In this document: positions 1-12,072 of the stretch, piece after piece
Layout: every line of letters begins with the position of its first letter
Position numbering within the stretch: the first letter of the stretch is position 1
Assembly (NCBI RefSeq): GCF_000743945.1
Contig: NZ_CP009238.1
Span: 310,001 to 374,000 of the forward strand
Direction of reading: 5' to 3'
DNA: 64,000 nt
Origin: Basilea psittacipulmonis DSM 24701
GTDB lineage: Bacteria; Pseudomonadota; Gammaproteobacteria; Burkholderiales; Burkholderiaceae_B
Position numbers and translations under genes: made by a program
Notes under the pieces: model-generated
What the model was told of the DNA's origin: nothing
What the model saw: only the letters and a program-made list of their open reading frames with translations
Database searches by the model: none

Positions 1-714
1 CTGAGATAAATTATTTACTTGAGTGACAAAAAACCATTTTCCATTATATCCAAACGTTCCCGAAATCGGCATATTTTCTACGGTTGGTTTTATATGACCC
101 TTGTAGAATAATTGAACGGATTTGTTTTCTTCAGCTACATTATTGATATTAAGTGAACTATCTTTTAAATTCGTAAATATAATGGTTCCGACTAGTGAAT
201 TATTTAATTTATAAATCTTTAAATAAGGATTGTAGGTCCTATCATGGTATGTGTTGATATTGTTTTCGTCTGATTCTTTTATAGTATTATCAAGATAATT
301 CCAAGTGTCTTCTGTGATTTTGAATGGAATTTTTCTCTCAGAAATGATTGGGGTTCCGTTTTCGTTCAGACTTACAATCTTTAATGTCAATGTTTCGTAT
401 TGATCGCTAGTATCTAAATAATTATGATCTTTGTTGATTTTTAATGTATTGGGGTTGAAGTATCTCTTTGCATAATTTTCATATAGGGCTTTAGGAATTG
501 GCACATTAATGCTGTATCCCGTTTCATCGATAGATTGTGCTTCTGGGTCGGTTTCAATCACGGGATTGACGTATTTCACATTGTTCGCACTATCCGGTAG
601 TCCAGATTTTGTACTACTACCTACATCTAAAGGATCAAAGGTTCCGCCGCTAGTCGAACAAGCAGTTAACAGGATTGCAGTGATGAGATAAGTGATGGTG
701 TATTTTTGAAACAT
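1..714 (-). CDS. Surface lipoprotein, TbpB/Slam-substrate-like (3' end outside window)
   Basis: The reading frame runs 238 codons from the ATG at 714 to the left edge with no stop, so the C-terminus is missing. It opens with a lipoprotein signal peptide (hydrophobic core, then LLTAC with Cys19), followed by a short Ser/Gly linker. A strong Shine-Dalgarno (GGAGGGAGGG) lies just upstream. Near the visible end, a YKGH...MPISGTFGYNGKW segment resembles the strand pattern of transferrin-binding-protein-B-like barrels carried by Slam-dependent lipoproteins. I infer an outer-membrane, probably surface-exposed, lipoprotein with a role in host-ligand or metal binding. A Fur-like AT-rich site upstream would fit iron control. 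Family assignment rests on motif memory only; the ligand is unknown. Confidence 0.6.
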   Translation of the reverse strand, partial: MFQKYTITYLITAILLTACSTSGGTFDPLDVGSSTKSGLPDSANNVKYVNPVIETDPEAQSIDETGYSINVPIPKALYENYAKRYFNPNTLKINKDHNYLDTSDQYETLTLKIVSLNENGTPIISERKIPFKITEDTWNYLDNTIKESDENNINTYHDRTYNPYLKIYKLNNSLVGTIIFTNLKDSSLNINNVAEENKSVQLFYKGHIKPTVENMPISGTFGYNGKWFFVTQVNNLSQ

Positions 715-742
715 ACCCTCCCTCCTTTTGCTAATGTTAATC

Positions 743-762
743 GTATTGATAATTATTTTCTT
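743..762 (-). promoter_or_regulatory. Possible Fur-box-like site upstream of the surface lipoprotein
   Basis: An AT-rich stretch containing GATAATTATTTTC lies about 30 bp upstream of the lipoprotein start. It resembles the NAT(A/T)AT hexamer pattern of Fur operators but is not a good palindrome. This is a weak call. Confidence 0.3.
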
Positions 763-1257
763 TTGCAATACTAAGGTATTTTATTATTTACTTCAAGGTT
801 TAAATTAGATAAGGTGTTTTTTTATGTATTGATGAGCATTTAATCTGTTGATTTGATTATTTAAAAATAAATGTGATTTTATACAACACTATTGCGAAAT
901 AAATAAGTGATATTGCCAGTAGTGAGGCGACTATGTGAAAGCGTATCGGTCGTCATAGAAATTAAGAAGTATGATGGAGGGCTTATTGCAGAGTAGGTGT
1001 GTGAGGCAAACGAATCTTGTGTCTGTGAGCATTCATAACGTTTGAGGAAGTGACGACTGATCGTGAAGTGGTGGTGTGTGAGTGTGTTGGGAAGAGGTGG
1101 ACGTGGAGAGAATGCCAATTAGGATTAGGAAAACATCGATATCGTTGAGGGGTGCTAGAAACGTAGTATGTAAGATAGGGATAAGTGGTGATGATTAATG
1201 AGCATATGTGAGGTAAGAGGGGGGGATGTGTTAGGGAGAGGTGAAAAACGAGTGTAA
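763..1257. other. Intergenic spacer, no gene seen
   Basis: About 500 bp with no convincing gene. An open frame on the minus strand (879-1118) has an atypical composition (very rich in His, Thr, Ser and Pro) that simply mirrors a C-poor, G-rich plus strand, so I do not call it. The plus-strand purine/G skew from about 1000 to 1250 recurs in other spacers of this window. Confidence 0.5.
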
Positions 1258-1287
1258 TAAAAACAGGCTTTCTGGTGAAAGCCTGTT
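1255..1287 (-). terminator. Rho-independent terminator of the antiporter gene
   Basis: An 11-bp perfect stem (AACAGGCTTTC at 1262-1272 and its complement at 1277-1287) with a 4-nt loop is followed, read on the minus strand, by a T-rich tract. It lies 12 bp beyond the antiporter stop codon. Confidence 0.85.
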
Positions 1288-1298
1288 AATTCGAGTGA

Positions 1299-3047
1299 TT
1301 ATGCCTCAGCTGTCTGTGTGGGGGCTGAGGGTTCAGGATTTTCTTGAGTATCGCTTGAGTTTGTTTGATTAACCAGCTGAATGCAAGTTTCAAACATGCT
1401 TCTAGCAATTTCAGCAAGGCCATAAATCACGACATCTGCACCATTTACAAGAAGCGTTTCTTTTTCATCAGGGTAGGTTGCATAAGCAATGACCTGTATG
1501 CTGGGGTATTTTTCTTTGAGTGCTTTGATTGTGTCTGCACTTTGGTACGCATTAGGTGTGGCAAAAAGAATGAATTTTGCTTGAGAAATGTTTGCTAATT
1601 CAAATACTTCAGTGCGTTTAGCGTCCCCAAATATCGCAGGCACTTGTATCTCTTGGAATTTGTCAGCACAAGAACGAGAAGCATCAATAAGTGCGATAGG
1701 TAAAGATTGTGCTTGAAGTTTTTCAATGACGATACTGCCAACGCGACCGCCACCAACAACGATGATGTGTTCGGTAATGGACAATGGTTCTTGTTGGTGC
1801 TCCTCAGGTTCTTCATACTGAGGTGAATCCACCGTAATAGGCGTATCGGATGCTTTTTTGTCATCGATTTTGTCCAAGAATTTTTCTAAATAACTAAACA
1901 AAATAGGGTTCAGTAAGATAGAAATAATGGCACCTGCTAGCACAAGGTTTCTAGCGTGTTCGTCTAGCAGTTCCAAGCTGACAGCTAAGCTGGCGAGGAT
2001 GAAGGCAAATTCACCGATTTGGGCCAAGCTGATAGAAACCGTTAATGCAGTACGTTTGGGTTTACCTAATAACAATACAAGGAAATAAGCCGCGATGGAT
2101 TTGCCGAAAACAATAATAATGACCGTCGCCAGCACGGATAAAGGAGACTGTAGAAGAATGTGTGGGTCAAAAAGCATACCGACCGAAACGAAAAACAGTA
2201 CGGCAAAAGCATCTCTTAATGGCAGGGTGTCATTAGCGGCACGATGGCTAAGCTCGGATTCGTTTAGAATCATCCCTGCAAAGAAAGCACCTAAGGCAAA
2301 CGATACGCCAAAGAAATGCACGGCACCGTAAGCAATGCCCAAAGCGATGGCCAACACGGATAGGGTAAATAATTCGCGAGAACCCGTTGCCGCACTTCTG
2401 GCGATTAACCAAGGAATAATGCGTTTGCCAATAACCATCATCACTGCAACAAAAGCAATGACCTTACCAATGGTAATGGCAAAATCCACAAACATTTGCT
2501 GAGTATTCGCGTCTTCTTGTTGAAGTATATTTGCGACAGCAGGCAAAAGTACCAAAGCAAGTACCATGGCCAAATCTTCGACAATCAGCCAGCCGACGGC
2601 GATTTTACCTCGCATGGTTTCTAAAAGTTGACGTTCTTCTAAGGCACGCAACAATACGACCGTACTGGCTGTTGATAAACAAAGTCCAAAGACCAAGCCA
2701 CTTACATGGCCCCAGCCCATAGCTAGAGATACTAACCATCCTAAAATAATGGCTGTTAAGATTTGTAATAACGCCCCAGGGACGGCCACAAATTTGACCG
2801 AAAGTAAGTCTTTAAGAGAAAAATGTAATCCTACTCCAAACATAAGTAACATGACACCAATTTCTGATAATTCATGGGCAATATGAGTGTCGCCTGAAAA
2901 ACCGGGGGTAAAGGGACCGATGAGAATCCCGCCTAGTAAGTAGCCAACAAGTGGGGATATTTTGAGTCGATTTGCAATCATGCCTAAAATATAAGCAATG
3001 GCAAAACCGATAGCGATCATGCTAATGAGAGGGGTAGAACCGTGCAT
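1299..3047 (-). CDS. ybaL: YbaL/KefB-type monovalent cation:proton antiporter (CPA2)
   Basis: A 582-residue inner-membrane protein. Residues 1 to about 390 form the Na+/H+-exchanger domain, with many hydrophobic segments and the family blocks ISPLVGYLLGGILIGPFTPG, LMFGVGLHFSLKDL, GLCLSTASTVVLLRALEERQ and ELFTLSVLAIALG. A charged linker (about 395-425) leads to a TrkA-N/RCK domain with the nucleotide-binding glycine motif VVGGGRVGSIV near 430. Sequence blocks match E. coli YbaL closely as I remember it. The expected role is K+ or Na+ efflux in exchange for protons, gated by nucleotide or stress signals through the RCK domain. It stands alone, with its own terminator. The C-terminal about 20 residues are Ser/Pro/Thr-rich and probably disordered. 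Confidence 0.9.
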   Translation of the reverse strand: MHGSTPLISMIAIGFAIAYILGMIANRLKISPLVGYLLGGILIGPFTPGFSGDTHIAHELSEIGVMLLMFGVGLHFSLKDLLSVKFVAVPGALLQILTAIILGWLVSLAMGWGHVSGLVFGLCLSTASTVVLLRALEERQLLETMRGKIAVGWLIVEDLAMVLALVLLPAVANILQQEDANTQQMFVDFAITIGKVIAFVAVMMVIGKRIIPWLIARSAATGSRELFTLSVLAIALGIAYGAVHFFGVSFALGAFFAGMILNESELSHRAANDTLPLRDAFAVLFFVSVGMLFDPHILLQSPLSVLATVIIIVFGKSIAAYFLVLLLGKPKRTALTVSISLAQIGEFAFILASLAVSLELLDEHARNLVLAGAIISILLNPILFSYLEKFLDKIDDKKASDTPITVDSPQYEEPEEHQQEPLSITEHIIVVGGGRVGSIVIEKLQAQSLPIALIDASRSCADKFQEIQVPAIFGDAKRTEVFELANISQAKFILFATPNAYQSADTIKALKEKYPSIQVIAYATYPDEKETLLVNGADVVIYGLAEIARSMFETCIQLVNQTNSSDTQENPEPSAPTQTAEA

Positions 3048-3494
3048 AGTTTATTCCGTTGTAGAAAGGGTTATTTTTATGGAGATGGAAACAAGCGTTT
3101 TCCATATCTAATGATAATATAAAAAGAGCATGATTTTTGAGATTGTTTCAAAAAAAATTGAAGTGTTGCAAGAAAGAAAAAAGTTGTTGAACGTAAGCTA
3201 CAAAGCCAATGTCTTTTAGTGATTTTAAATATAAAAAGATATGGGGTTTTAGTCAGTGCAGAAACGACAATGCTTGTTCTATATTACTTTTGATCGTAAT
3301 CGTATAAGTTTTTTGTGACAAGCAGAAATGTTGTGAAGTGAATTGAGAAATTGGGTACGTTGAGACGAGGGAGGGGGTATTTAAAGCTTTTAAGCATTTC
3401 AGTGTTAGTGGGGTGGAGGGTTGATAAAAATAAAAATCCCGCATTTTTAAACATTCATTAGCTGAGTTCAAAAAAGCAGGATTAGATTATTCTG
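3048..3494. other. Intergenic spacer, no gene seen
   Basis: About 450 bp between the antiporter start and tRNA-Ser. It is AT-rich, and the short open frame on the minus strand at 3253-3471 lacks a convincing ribosome site or recognisable protein. It should carry the antiporter promoter, but I cannot place it with confidence. Confidence 0.5.
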
Positions 3495-3585
3495 TGGCGG
3501 GAACTGTGAGATTCGAACTCACGGAGGGCTACAAACCCTCGTCGGTTTTCAAGACCGGTGCATTAAACCACTCTGCCAAGTTCCC
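3495..3585 (-). tRNA. tRNA-Ser (anticodon UGA)
   Basis: The minus strand folds as a class II tRNA: acceptor GGGAACT/AGTTCCC, a long variable arm (CGAGGGTTTGTAGCCCTCC region), T-arm GTGAGTTCGAATCTCAC, discriminator G and encoded CCA. The anticodon loop CTTGAAA reads UGA. It lies 28 bp from the tRNA-Leu gene on the same strand and probably shares its transcript. Confidence 0.95.
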
Positions 3586-3613
3586 GAACTACTCTAGATG
3601 GAGACAAGTCTCT

Positions 3614-3703
3614 TGGTGCACTCGGCCGGAATCGAACCGGCACGGGCGTTAAATGCCCGAGAGATTTTAAGTCTCTTGTGTCTACCTATTTCACCACGAG
3701 TGC
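3614..3703 (-). tRNA. tRNA-Leu (anticodon UAA)
   Basis: The minus strand folds as a class II tRNA: acceptor GCACTCG/CGAGTGC, a D-arm with GGTGAAATAGGTAGACAC, an anticodon stem-loop with CTTAAAA giving UAA, a long variable arm and encoded CCA. It is upstream of tRNA-Ser. Confidence 0.95.
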
Positions 3704-3916
3704 CTAAAGTAGAAAAGAGTATTTTATAGATAAATAAGATTGTTTGCAAGGTATTTTGGCGATATTTTTTTAAAAATGTTTGGGTGTTGTAATTTTGCAT
3801 TAAAAAAGAGGGACCTTTTTTGAAAAGATTCGTGCTTTTTGATGTTTTGTATTTTGGCAAAGGTATATAATGAAGTGGCTTGTTTTTTTATAACAGACTC
3901 TACGGAGATATTTATT

Positions 3917-4363
3917 ATGATGAAAAAATTATTAGTTGTTTCTGCAATGGCACTAGCTAGTGCGACTGCTTTTGCTGATTGTTCTGTAACAGTTGAAGCA
4001 AACGATGCAATGCAATTTAACACAAAAGAAATCAACGTATCGAAAACTTGCAAAGACTTTACAGTAACATTGAAACACGTGGGTTCTTTGCCAAAAGCTG
4101 CAATGGGTCATGATTTGGTCATTACATCTGCTGCTGATATGTCTGGTGTTGATGCAGACGGTATCGCTGCTGGTTTGGATAACGACTATGTGAAACCAGG
4201 TGATGAGCGTGTTGTAGCACACACTAAATTGATTGGTGGTGGTGAAACTGATAGCGTAACATTCCCAGTTTCTAAGTTGCAAGCAGGTACAGACTATGTG
4301 TTCTTCTGCTCATTCCCAGGCCATTCTGCTATGATGAAAGGCGTGGTTAAATTAGTTGACTAA
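3917..4363 (+). CDS. azu: Azurin precursor (periplasmic blue copper protein)
   Basis: A 148-residue precursor. The start at 3917 gives a clean signal peptide ([20 protein letters not shown], cleaved before or near ADC) and has CGGAG upstream; an upstream in-frame ATG at 3839 would wreck the signal. The mature part follows azurin throughout: the Cys3/Cys26-type disulfide pair, His46 in MGHD, and the copper loop [14 protein letters not shown] carrying Cys112, His117 and Met121 by azurin numbering. It shuttles electrons in the periplasm, typically between cytochromes c and oxidases or denitrification enzymes. It is monocistronic, with a terminator 20 bp downstream. Confidence 0.97.
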   Translation: MMKKLLVVSAMALASATAFADCSVTVEANDAMQFNTKEINVSKTCKDFTVTLKHVGSLPKAAMGHDLVITSAADMSGVDADGIAAGLDNDYVKPGDERVVAHTKLIGGGETDSVTFPVSKLQAGTDYVFFCSFPGHSAMMKGVVKLVD

Positions 4364-4383
4364 TATTTTTTAATATTAGTAAT

Positions 4384-4418
4384 TGGCCCCCAGTTGCTTT
4401 ATTGGGGGCTTATTTTTT
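4384..4418 (+). terminator. Terminator downstream of azurin
   Basis: A GC-rich stem GCCCCCA (4386-4392) pairs with TGGGGGC (4403-4409) and is followed by TTATTTTTTG. Confidence 0.9.
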
Positions 4419-4586
4419 GTGCCATGAATGTTCGGAAATGCGTATTTTAAATGAAAGGGAAAAGAGTGCGATGCGGTGTAATTCTTTGGTGGCATGGAGA
4501 TAGACCGCTAGCATAATAGTGAATAAAAGCGTTTCGTAATAAACTTTGCTAAATTAATTAAATGAGATCAAAGGTGAGTGTAGGCC

Positions 4587-5426
4587 ATGAGTAGTTATTT
4601 GTTTGTTCCGGGTAGTCAGCCCGAGAGGTTTGAAAAAGCATTTGCAACAGGCGTGGATCACGTCATTATAGATTTAGAAGATGCAGTAGATGCAAGCAAA
4701 AAAGAAGAGGCACGAAATCATTTGATCCATTTTGCTCAAACGCATCCGACATTAAGTTTTGCGGTTAGGATTAGTTCTTGTTCACGAGCTACGCAAGATT
4801 ATGTATTAGATGTACAGACGCTTTTGCAGGTACAGTCATTGAATCATGCGGCTAATATCTCACAGGTATTGTTAACAAAAGTTGAGACAGCCAGCGAAAT
4901 AGAGGGGTTGTATGAAAAACTCGGCGTGCCTGTTTTAGCGTTTATTGAAACGGTTTCTGGATGGCGTAATTTGTCAAATTTAGGTAAAGCAAAGGGCTTG
5001 TATGCCTTTACGTTTGGGCAATTAGATTTGGCGAATGAATTGGGCATCCACCCGGGTAGTAATGCGGCCGATATTGTTATGAATCGATTAAGAACCGATA
5101 TTTTGCTTGAAACGCGAATGAATGGTTTGAATGGCCCTATCGATACAATTTATCCGTCTTTTGAGGATGATGAGGGTTTGGCAAAGGTGATTAAACATTG
5201 GAAGAACTTTGGTTTTTCTGGGATGTTGTGTATTCATCCTCGTCAAGTGGAGGTGGTTCGTGAAATGTGCGTTCCTAGCGAAAGTGAATTGGCTTTTGCA
5301 AAAGAGGTGTGTGCAAAATATAGTGAAACAGGATTGGCAGCGTTTCAAGTTAGAGGAAGAATGGTGGATTTGCCTGTCATCGAGCGTTGTCGTAGGTTGC
5401 TTGAACAATATGATTTAATAACTTAG
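4587..5426 (+). CDS. HpcH/HpaI aldolase / CitE-like CoA-ester lyase
   Basis: A 279-residue cytosolic TIM-barrel protein of the CitE family. The N-terminus SSYLFVPGSQPERFEKA and the following VDHVIIDLEDAVD block are the usual CoA- and Mg-binding start of citrate lyase beta subunits and (S)-citramalyl-CoA or malyl-CoA lyases. Later blocks IETVSGW, FGQLDLANELG and CIHPRQV also fit; the Glu in IETVSG and the Asp in GQLDLA are the expected metal ligands. There are no citrate lyase alpha, gamma or CitG partners next to it, so it is more likely a stand-alone CoA-ester lyase than part of citrate lyase. The substrate cannot be read from the sequence. Confidence 0.85.
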   Translation: MSSYLFVPGSQPERFEKAFATGVDHVIIDLEDAVDASKKEEARNHLIHFAQTHPTLSFAVRISSCSRATQDYVLDVQTLLQVQSLNHAANISQVLLTKVETASEIEGLYEKLGVPVLAFIETVSGWRNLSNLGKAKGLYAFTFGQLDLANELGIHPGSNAADIVMNRLRTDILLETRMNGLNGPIDTIYPSFEDDEGLAKVIKHWKNFGFSGMLCIHPRQVEVVREMCVPSESELAFAKEVCAKYSETGLAAFQVRGRMVDLPVIERCRRLLEQYDLIT

Positions 5427-5474
5427 TGTAAATATTGGCGCACGTATTGAATAATATTTAATTGGATCGGTGAG

Positions 5475-5512
5475 ACGTCATGAATGCTTAGTAGCATTGT
5501 GGCGTTTTTTTT
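5475..5512 (+). terminator. Terminator downstream of the CitE-like gene
   Basis: The bipartite stem ACGTCAT/GTGGCGT (with G-U pairs) encloses an inner AATGC/GCATT hairpin and is followed by a run of eight T. It lies about 50 bp after the stop codon. Confidence 0.8.
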
Positions 5513-5973
5513 ATGAGAGTTGGTGCGTAGTTGGGTGGTTGAAGATGTTGCTGTGGGTGTAGAAAAGTGATGGAGGAAAGTAACGATTTTTTGGGAGGAT
5601 GGTAATTGAGGGGCGTTAGTGGTAACTTTGTTTATGGAGGAAAGTAATGTAAGAGAGTTGAGAGTTGGTGCATAGCTGGGGGCTTGGAAAAAGCTTAAAT
5701 AAAGTCTTGTGCGAGAGTGGGAGCGTGATGTATAAGGTATAAGAAAAACTTCTGTCAAAAAGGTCAAAGATGTCGCGTATGTTGAGCGTTGAGGTGTTAA
5801 ATGTATAGGAAAATTAATGGATAAAAATGTGAGAAAAAGCAACAATAAAAACAGGAGGTGAGTTAATTTTTTAAAAAAGAGGGGTTTGTGTAAATTATTT
5901 TTATAAATCATCTGGATAGATTTTTGTGGTGGTATTTTGATACAGTGTTGAGTAAGATTTTTTAAAAAAGGTG
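5513..5973. other. Intergenic spacer with short degenerate direct repeats
   Basis: About 460 bp with no supported gene. Two degenerate direct repeats are visible: GAGAGTTGGTGC-TAG-TGGG-G (near 5514 and 5658) and TATGGAGGAAAGTAA-like words (near 5570 and 5633). The plus strand is G-rich and C-poor, so the long minus-strand open frame (5423-5911) is compositional and not called. Confidence 0.45.
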
Positions 5974-6003
5974 TTGACAGTAAAAATAAAAGGGGTCTAT
6001 AAT
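5974..6003 (+). promoter_or_regulatory. rRNA operon promoter
   Basis: A perfect -35 TTGACA (5974-5979) and a perfect -10 TATAAT (5998-6003) are separated by 18 bp, immediately before the rRNA leader. A T-run (5959-5963) and an A-run precede the -35 and may act as an UP element. Confidence 0.9.
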
Positions 6004-6030
6004 TCTAATCTTTCGCGATTAAGCGAATCT

Positions 6031-6065
6031 GTTCTTTAACAACGAAACAACCGATAAGCGTAGGC
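6031..6065 (+). promoter_or_regulatory. boxA antitermination site and 5' arm of the 16S processing stem
   Basis: GTTCTTTAACA (6031-6041) matches the boxA antitermination element. The next 20 nt (6046-6065, AACAACCGATAAGCGTAGGC) are complementary, with one G-U pair, to 7818-7837 just after 16S. The two arms would form the long duplex cut by RNase III during 16S maturation. Confidence 0.85.
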
Positions 6066-6238
6066 ATGCTAGTGGTAGGGAGTGCGAGCTTCAAATAAGC
6101 TAGTGTGCTACGCGAATGACAGAAATAAACGAGTGAGGTTTATTGCTAGAGATAGTGATGAACACATTAGTTAATTTTTTTGAGTAGACGCTAGAAGTAG
6201 TGGTGCGGTAAGCGCCACGACCAAGAAATACAGAGATT

Positions 6239-7781
<1,543 letters not shown>

Positions 7782-7817
7782 AGATAGCATAAAGCGAGGC
7801 TTCTTATCGATTATCGT

Positions 7818-7837
7818 GCCTACACTTATCGGTTGTT
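7818..7837 (+). other. 3' arm of the 16S processing stem
   Basis: GCCTACACTTATCGGTTGTT is the partner of 6046-6065. Together they flank mature 16S and form its pre-rRNA stem. Confidence 0.8.
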
Positions 7838-7859
7838 AGAAATGAACAGAAGGAATCTA

Positions 7860-7936
7860 GGGTCAGTAGCTCAGCAGGTTAGAGCACCGTCTTGATAAGG
7901 CGGGGGTCGATGGTTCGAGCCCATCTTGACCCACCA
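7860..7936 (+). tRNA. tRNA-Ile (anticodon GAU)
   Basis: A 77-nt cloverleaf starting GGGTCAGTAGCTCAG with anticodon loop CTTGATAA (GAU), T-loop GGTTCGAGCCC and encoded CCA. It sits in the 16S-23S spacer, the usual place. Confidence 0.97.
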
Positions 7937-7950
7937 AGTTAAGGTATCTT

Positions 7951-8026
7951 GGGGGATTAGCTCAGTTGGTAGAGCACCTGCTTTGCACGCAGGGGGTCGT
8001 CGGTTCGACTCCGTCATCCTCCACCA
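7951..8026 (+). tRNA. tRNA-Ala (anticodon UGC)
   Basis: A 76-nt cloverleaf starting GGGGGATTAGCTCAG with anticodon loop TTTGCAC (UGC) and encoded CCA, 14 bp after tRNA-Ile in the rRNA spacer. Confidence 0.97.
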
Positions 8027-8441
8027 TTCTTGATGAAGCGATATATCAGGGTTAAGTAGGGTTAAAAGTTACTTGACGATGATGAAAAAATTAGGTTATA
8101 ATGCTTAGCTATTTTTTAATGGTGATGTGCGATTAAAAAGATAACTAACCATTATTTCTTATTGAAATAAACTGTTCTTTAACAATTAGGAAGAAGCACA
8201 ACTAAAGTATTCAAGGGTTTCTAGTGTTTGAATGAACGCTAGAGACGCGTTAAATGAAGACGGGTTGTGATTGCAAAATGAAGTTCTCGACGTCTTAGGT
8301 AGTAGCGATACTACAGAAGATGAAGAAAACGGCACAAACGCGAAACATGTAAGAGCACAATAGTGGATAAAAAGGCGCTATTGTGTGGTAGATAAGAAAT
8401 TATTTACCGAAGAAGTTTTCTATAACAAGATTAAGTTATAG
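8027..8441 (+). other. 16S-23S spacer (second part) with boxA and 23S processing arm
   Basis: This transcribed spacer holds a second boxA-like GTTCTTTAACA (about 8174-8184). Near its end, 8424-8448 (AACAAGATTAAGTTATAGG, then ATCAAG) is complementary to 11308-11332 except for one mismatch. This forms the stem that closes 23S for RNase III processing. No other gene is seen. Confidence 0.75.
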
Positions 8442-11316
<2,875 letters not shown>

Positions 11317-11457
11317 ATAACTTAATGTTGTTCTTACATGGTTATATGTTCAACGTGCCGTAACAATGAATTAAGCTCATCTATCCCAATTCTCTTCATT
11401 ACTGAATCCTACAAGATTCGTGCTTCTTCCTAAGTGTTAAAGACACTCACAGGCTTT

Positions 11458-11572
11458 TGCCTGACGACCATAGCAAGGTGGTCCCACGCCTTCCCATCCC
11501 GAACAGGACCGTGAAACACCTTAGCGCCGATGATAGTGGATGGACATCTGTGAAAGTAGGTCATCGTCAGGC
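11458..11572 (+). rRNA. rrf: 5S ribosomal RNA
   Basis: About 115 nt. The terminal helix TGCCTGACGACC pairs with GGTCATCGTCAGGC. The conserved CCCATCCCGAACAGG and the loop CCGATGATAGTG are present. It follows 23S by about 140 bp and precedes the operon terminator. Confidence 0.95.
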
Positions 11573-11586
11573 TCTCTATACACAAA

Positions 11587-11620
11587 CCCTCGTTGCTCAC
11601 CGCAACGGGGGTTTTTTGTT
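11587..11620 (+). terminator. rRNA operon terminator
   Basis: The CCCTCGTTGC arm (11587-11596) pairs with GCAACGGGGG and is followed by TTTTTTG TTTTT, 15 bp after 5S. Confidence 0.92.
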
Positions 11621-11732
11621 TTTATGAGCTTCATGTCTTCAAAAAGTATTAGCGTATTTAAAATAAACGAGAGGATATCCTTATCTTATCTGGTTACGGT
11701 CTTTTGCTCTAATCCTTTAAAGTTAAATTAAT

Positions 11733-11915
11733 TATGAGTGGTTAGACGGTGCGAATGAGAGTGAACGTTGGCAACAGTTTGTTGAGAGAGTACAACATGC
11801 ACGTTTTTCTTATGGCAAAAAAAACAAAAACTGTTGGCTAAGAAAATAGACGAAGAAGGATTTATTGAGCGTAATCTCAACGACACAAGCCTTGAAAAAA
11901 ACAAGTCAGTTTGTG
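11733..11915 (+). pseudogene. Type II-C cas9 remnant (HNH to RuvC-III junction), frameshifted and cut by an IS
   Basis: About 60 codons read as Cas9. Starting at 11733 the frame gives YEWLDGANESERWQQFVERV and then HARFSYGKK. After an A8 homopolymer (11817-11824) the reading frame must shift to continue as QKLLAKKIDEEGFIERNLND. From memory this aligns with the segment following the HNH domain in Neisseria and Pasteurella Cas9 (TPYEWLDG..NSERW, KKQRLL..., ERNLNDTRY). A further possible shift near 11895 would give TSQFVYN, echoing the next Cas9 block. No start codon, no catalytic motif, no other cas gene and no CRISPR array are visible. The IS begins directly after it. It is not functional. Confidence 0.75.
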
Positions 11916-11992
11916 TATAACCTAATTTCCCATAATTTTTAGTATATAAACAACAACAAAATGTAAAAAATCTTTAAAAAACAATAAAAAAC

Positions 11993-12020
11993 CAAGCCGT
12001 CGGGCTTGATTTTTTTTTAT
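11993..12020 (+). terminator. Terminator inside the left end of the IS
   Basis: CAAGCC (11993-11998), loop GTCG, GGCTTG (12003-12008), then a run of nine T. Placed upstream of the transposase, it would block read-in from outside promoters, a common IS safeguard. Confidence 0.8.
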
Positions 12021-12022
12021 TT

Positions 12023-12059
12023 TGTAGACTATAATATAATGTATTATTCACAGTCTACA
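12023..12059 (+). promoter_or_regulatory. Inverted repeat around the transposase promoter
   Basis: TGTAGACT (12023-12030) and AGTCTACA (12052-12059) form a perfect 8-bp inverted repeat that encloses an ATAATATAAT stretch able to serve as a -10 element. It ends 13 bp before the transposase ATG. It could be an operator or a leader hairpin; I cannot tell which. Confidence 0.5.
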
Positions 12060-12072
12060 TTAGGTAATCATA

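Noticed and set aside
879-1118. 79-codon open frame on the minus strand
   Set aside because: Odd composition, no ribosome site, and it lies in a strand-skewed spacer.
5423-5911. 162-codon open frame on the minus strand before the rRNA promoter
   Set aside because: It covers the CitE terminator and C-poor spacer; its composition (Leu, Ser, Thr, His) mirrors plus-strand skew and no family is recognised.
11993-12020. tracrRNA terminator belonging to the cas9 fossil
   Set aside because: The hairpin lies inside the IS inverted repeats, so it belongs to the IS; no anti-repeat is seen.
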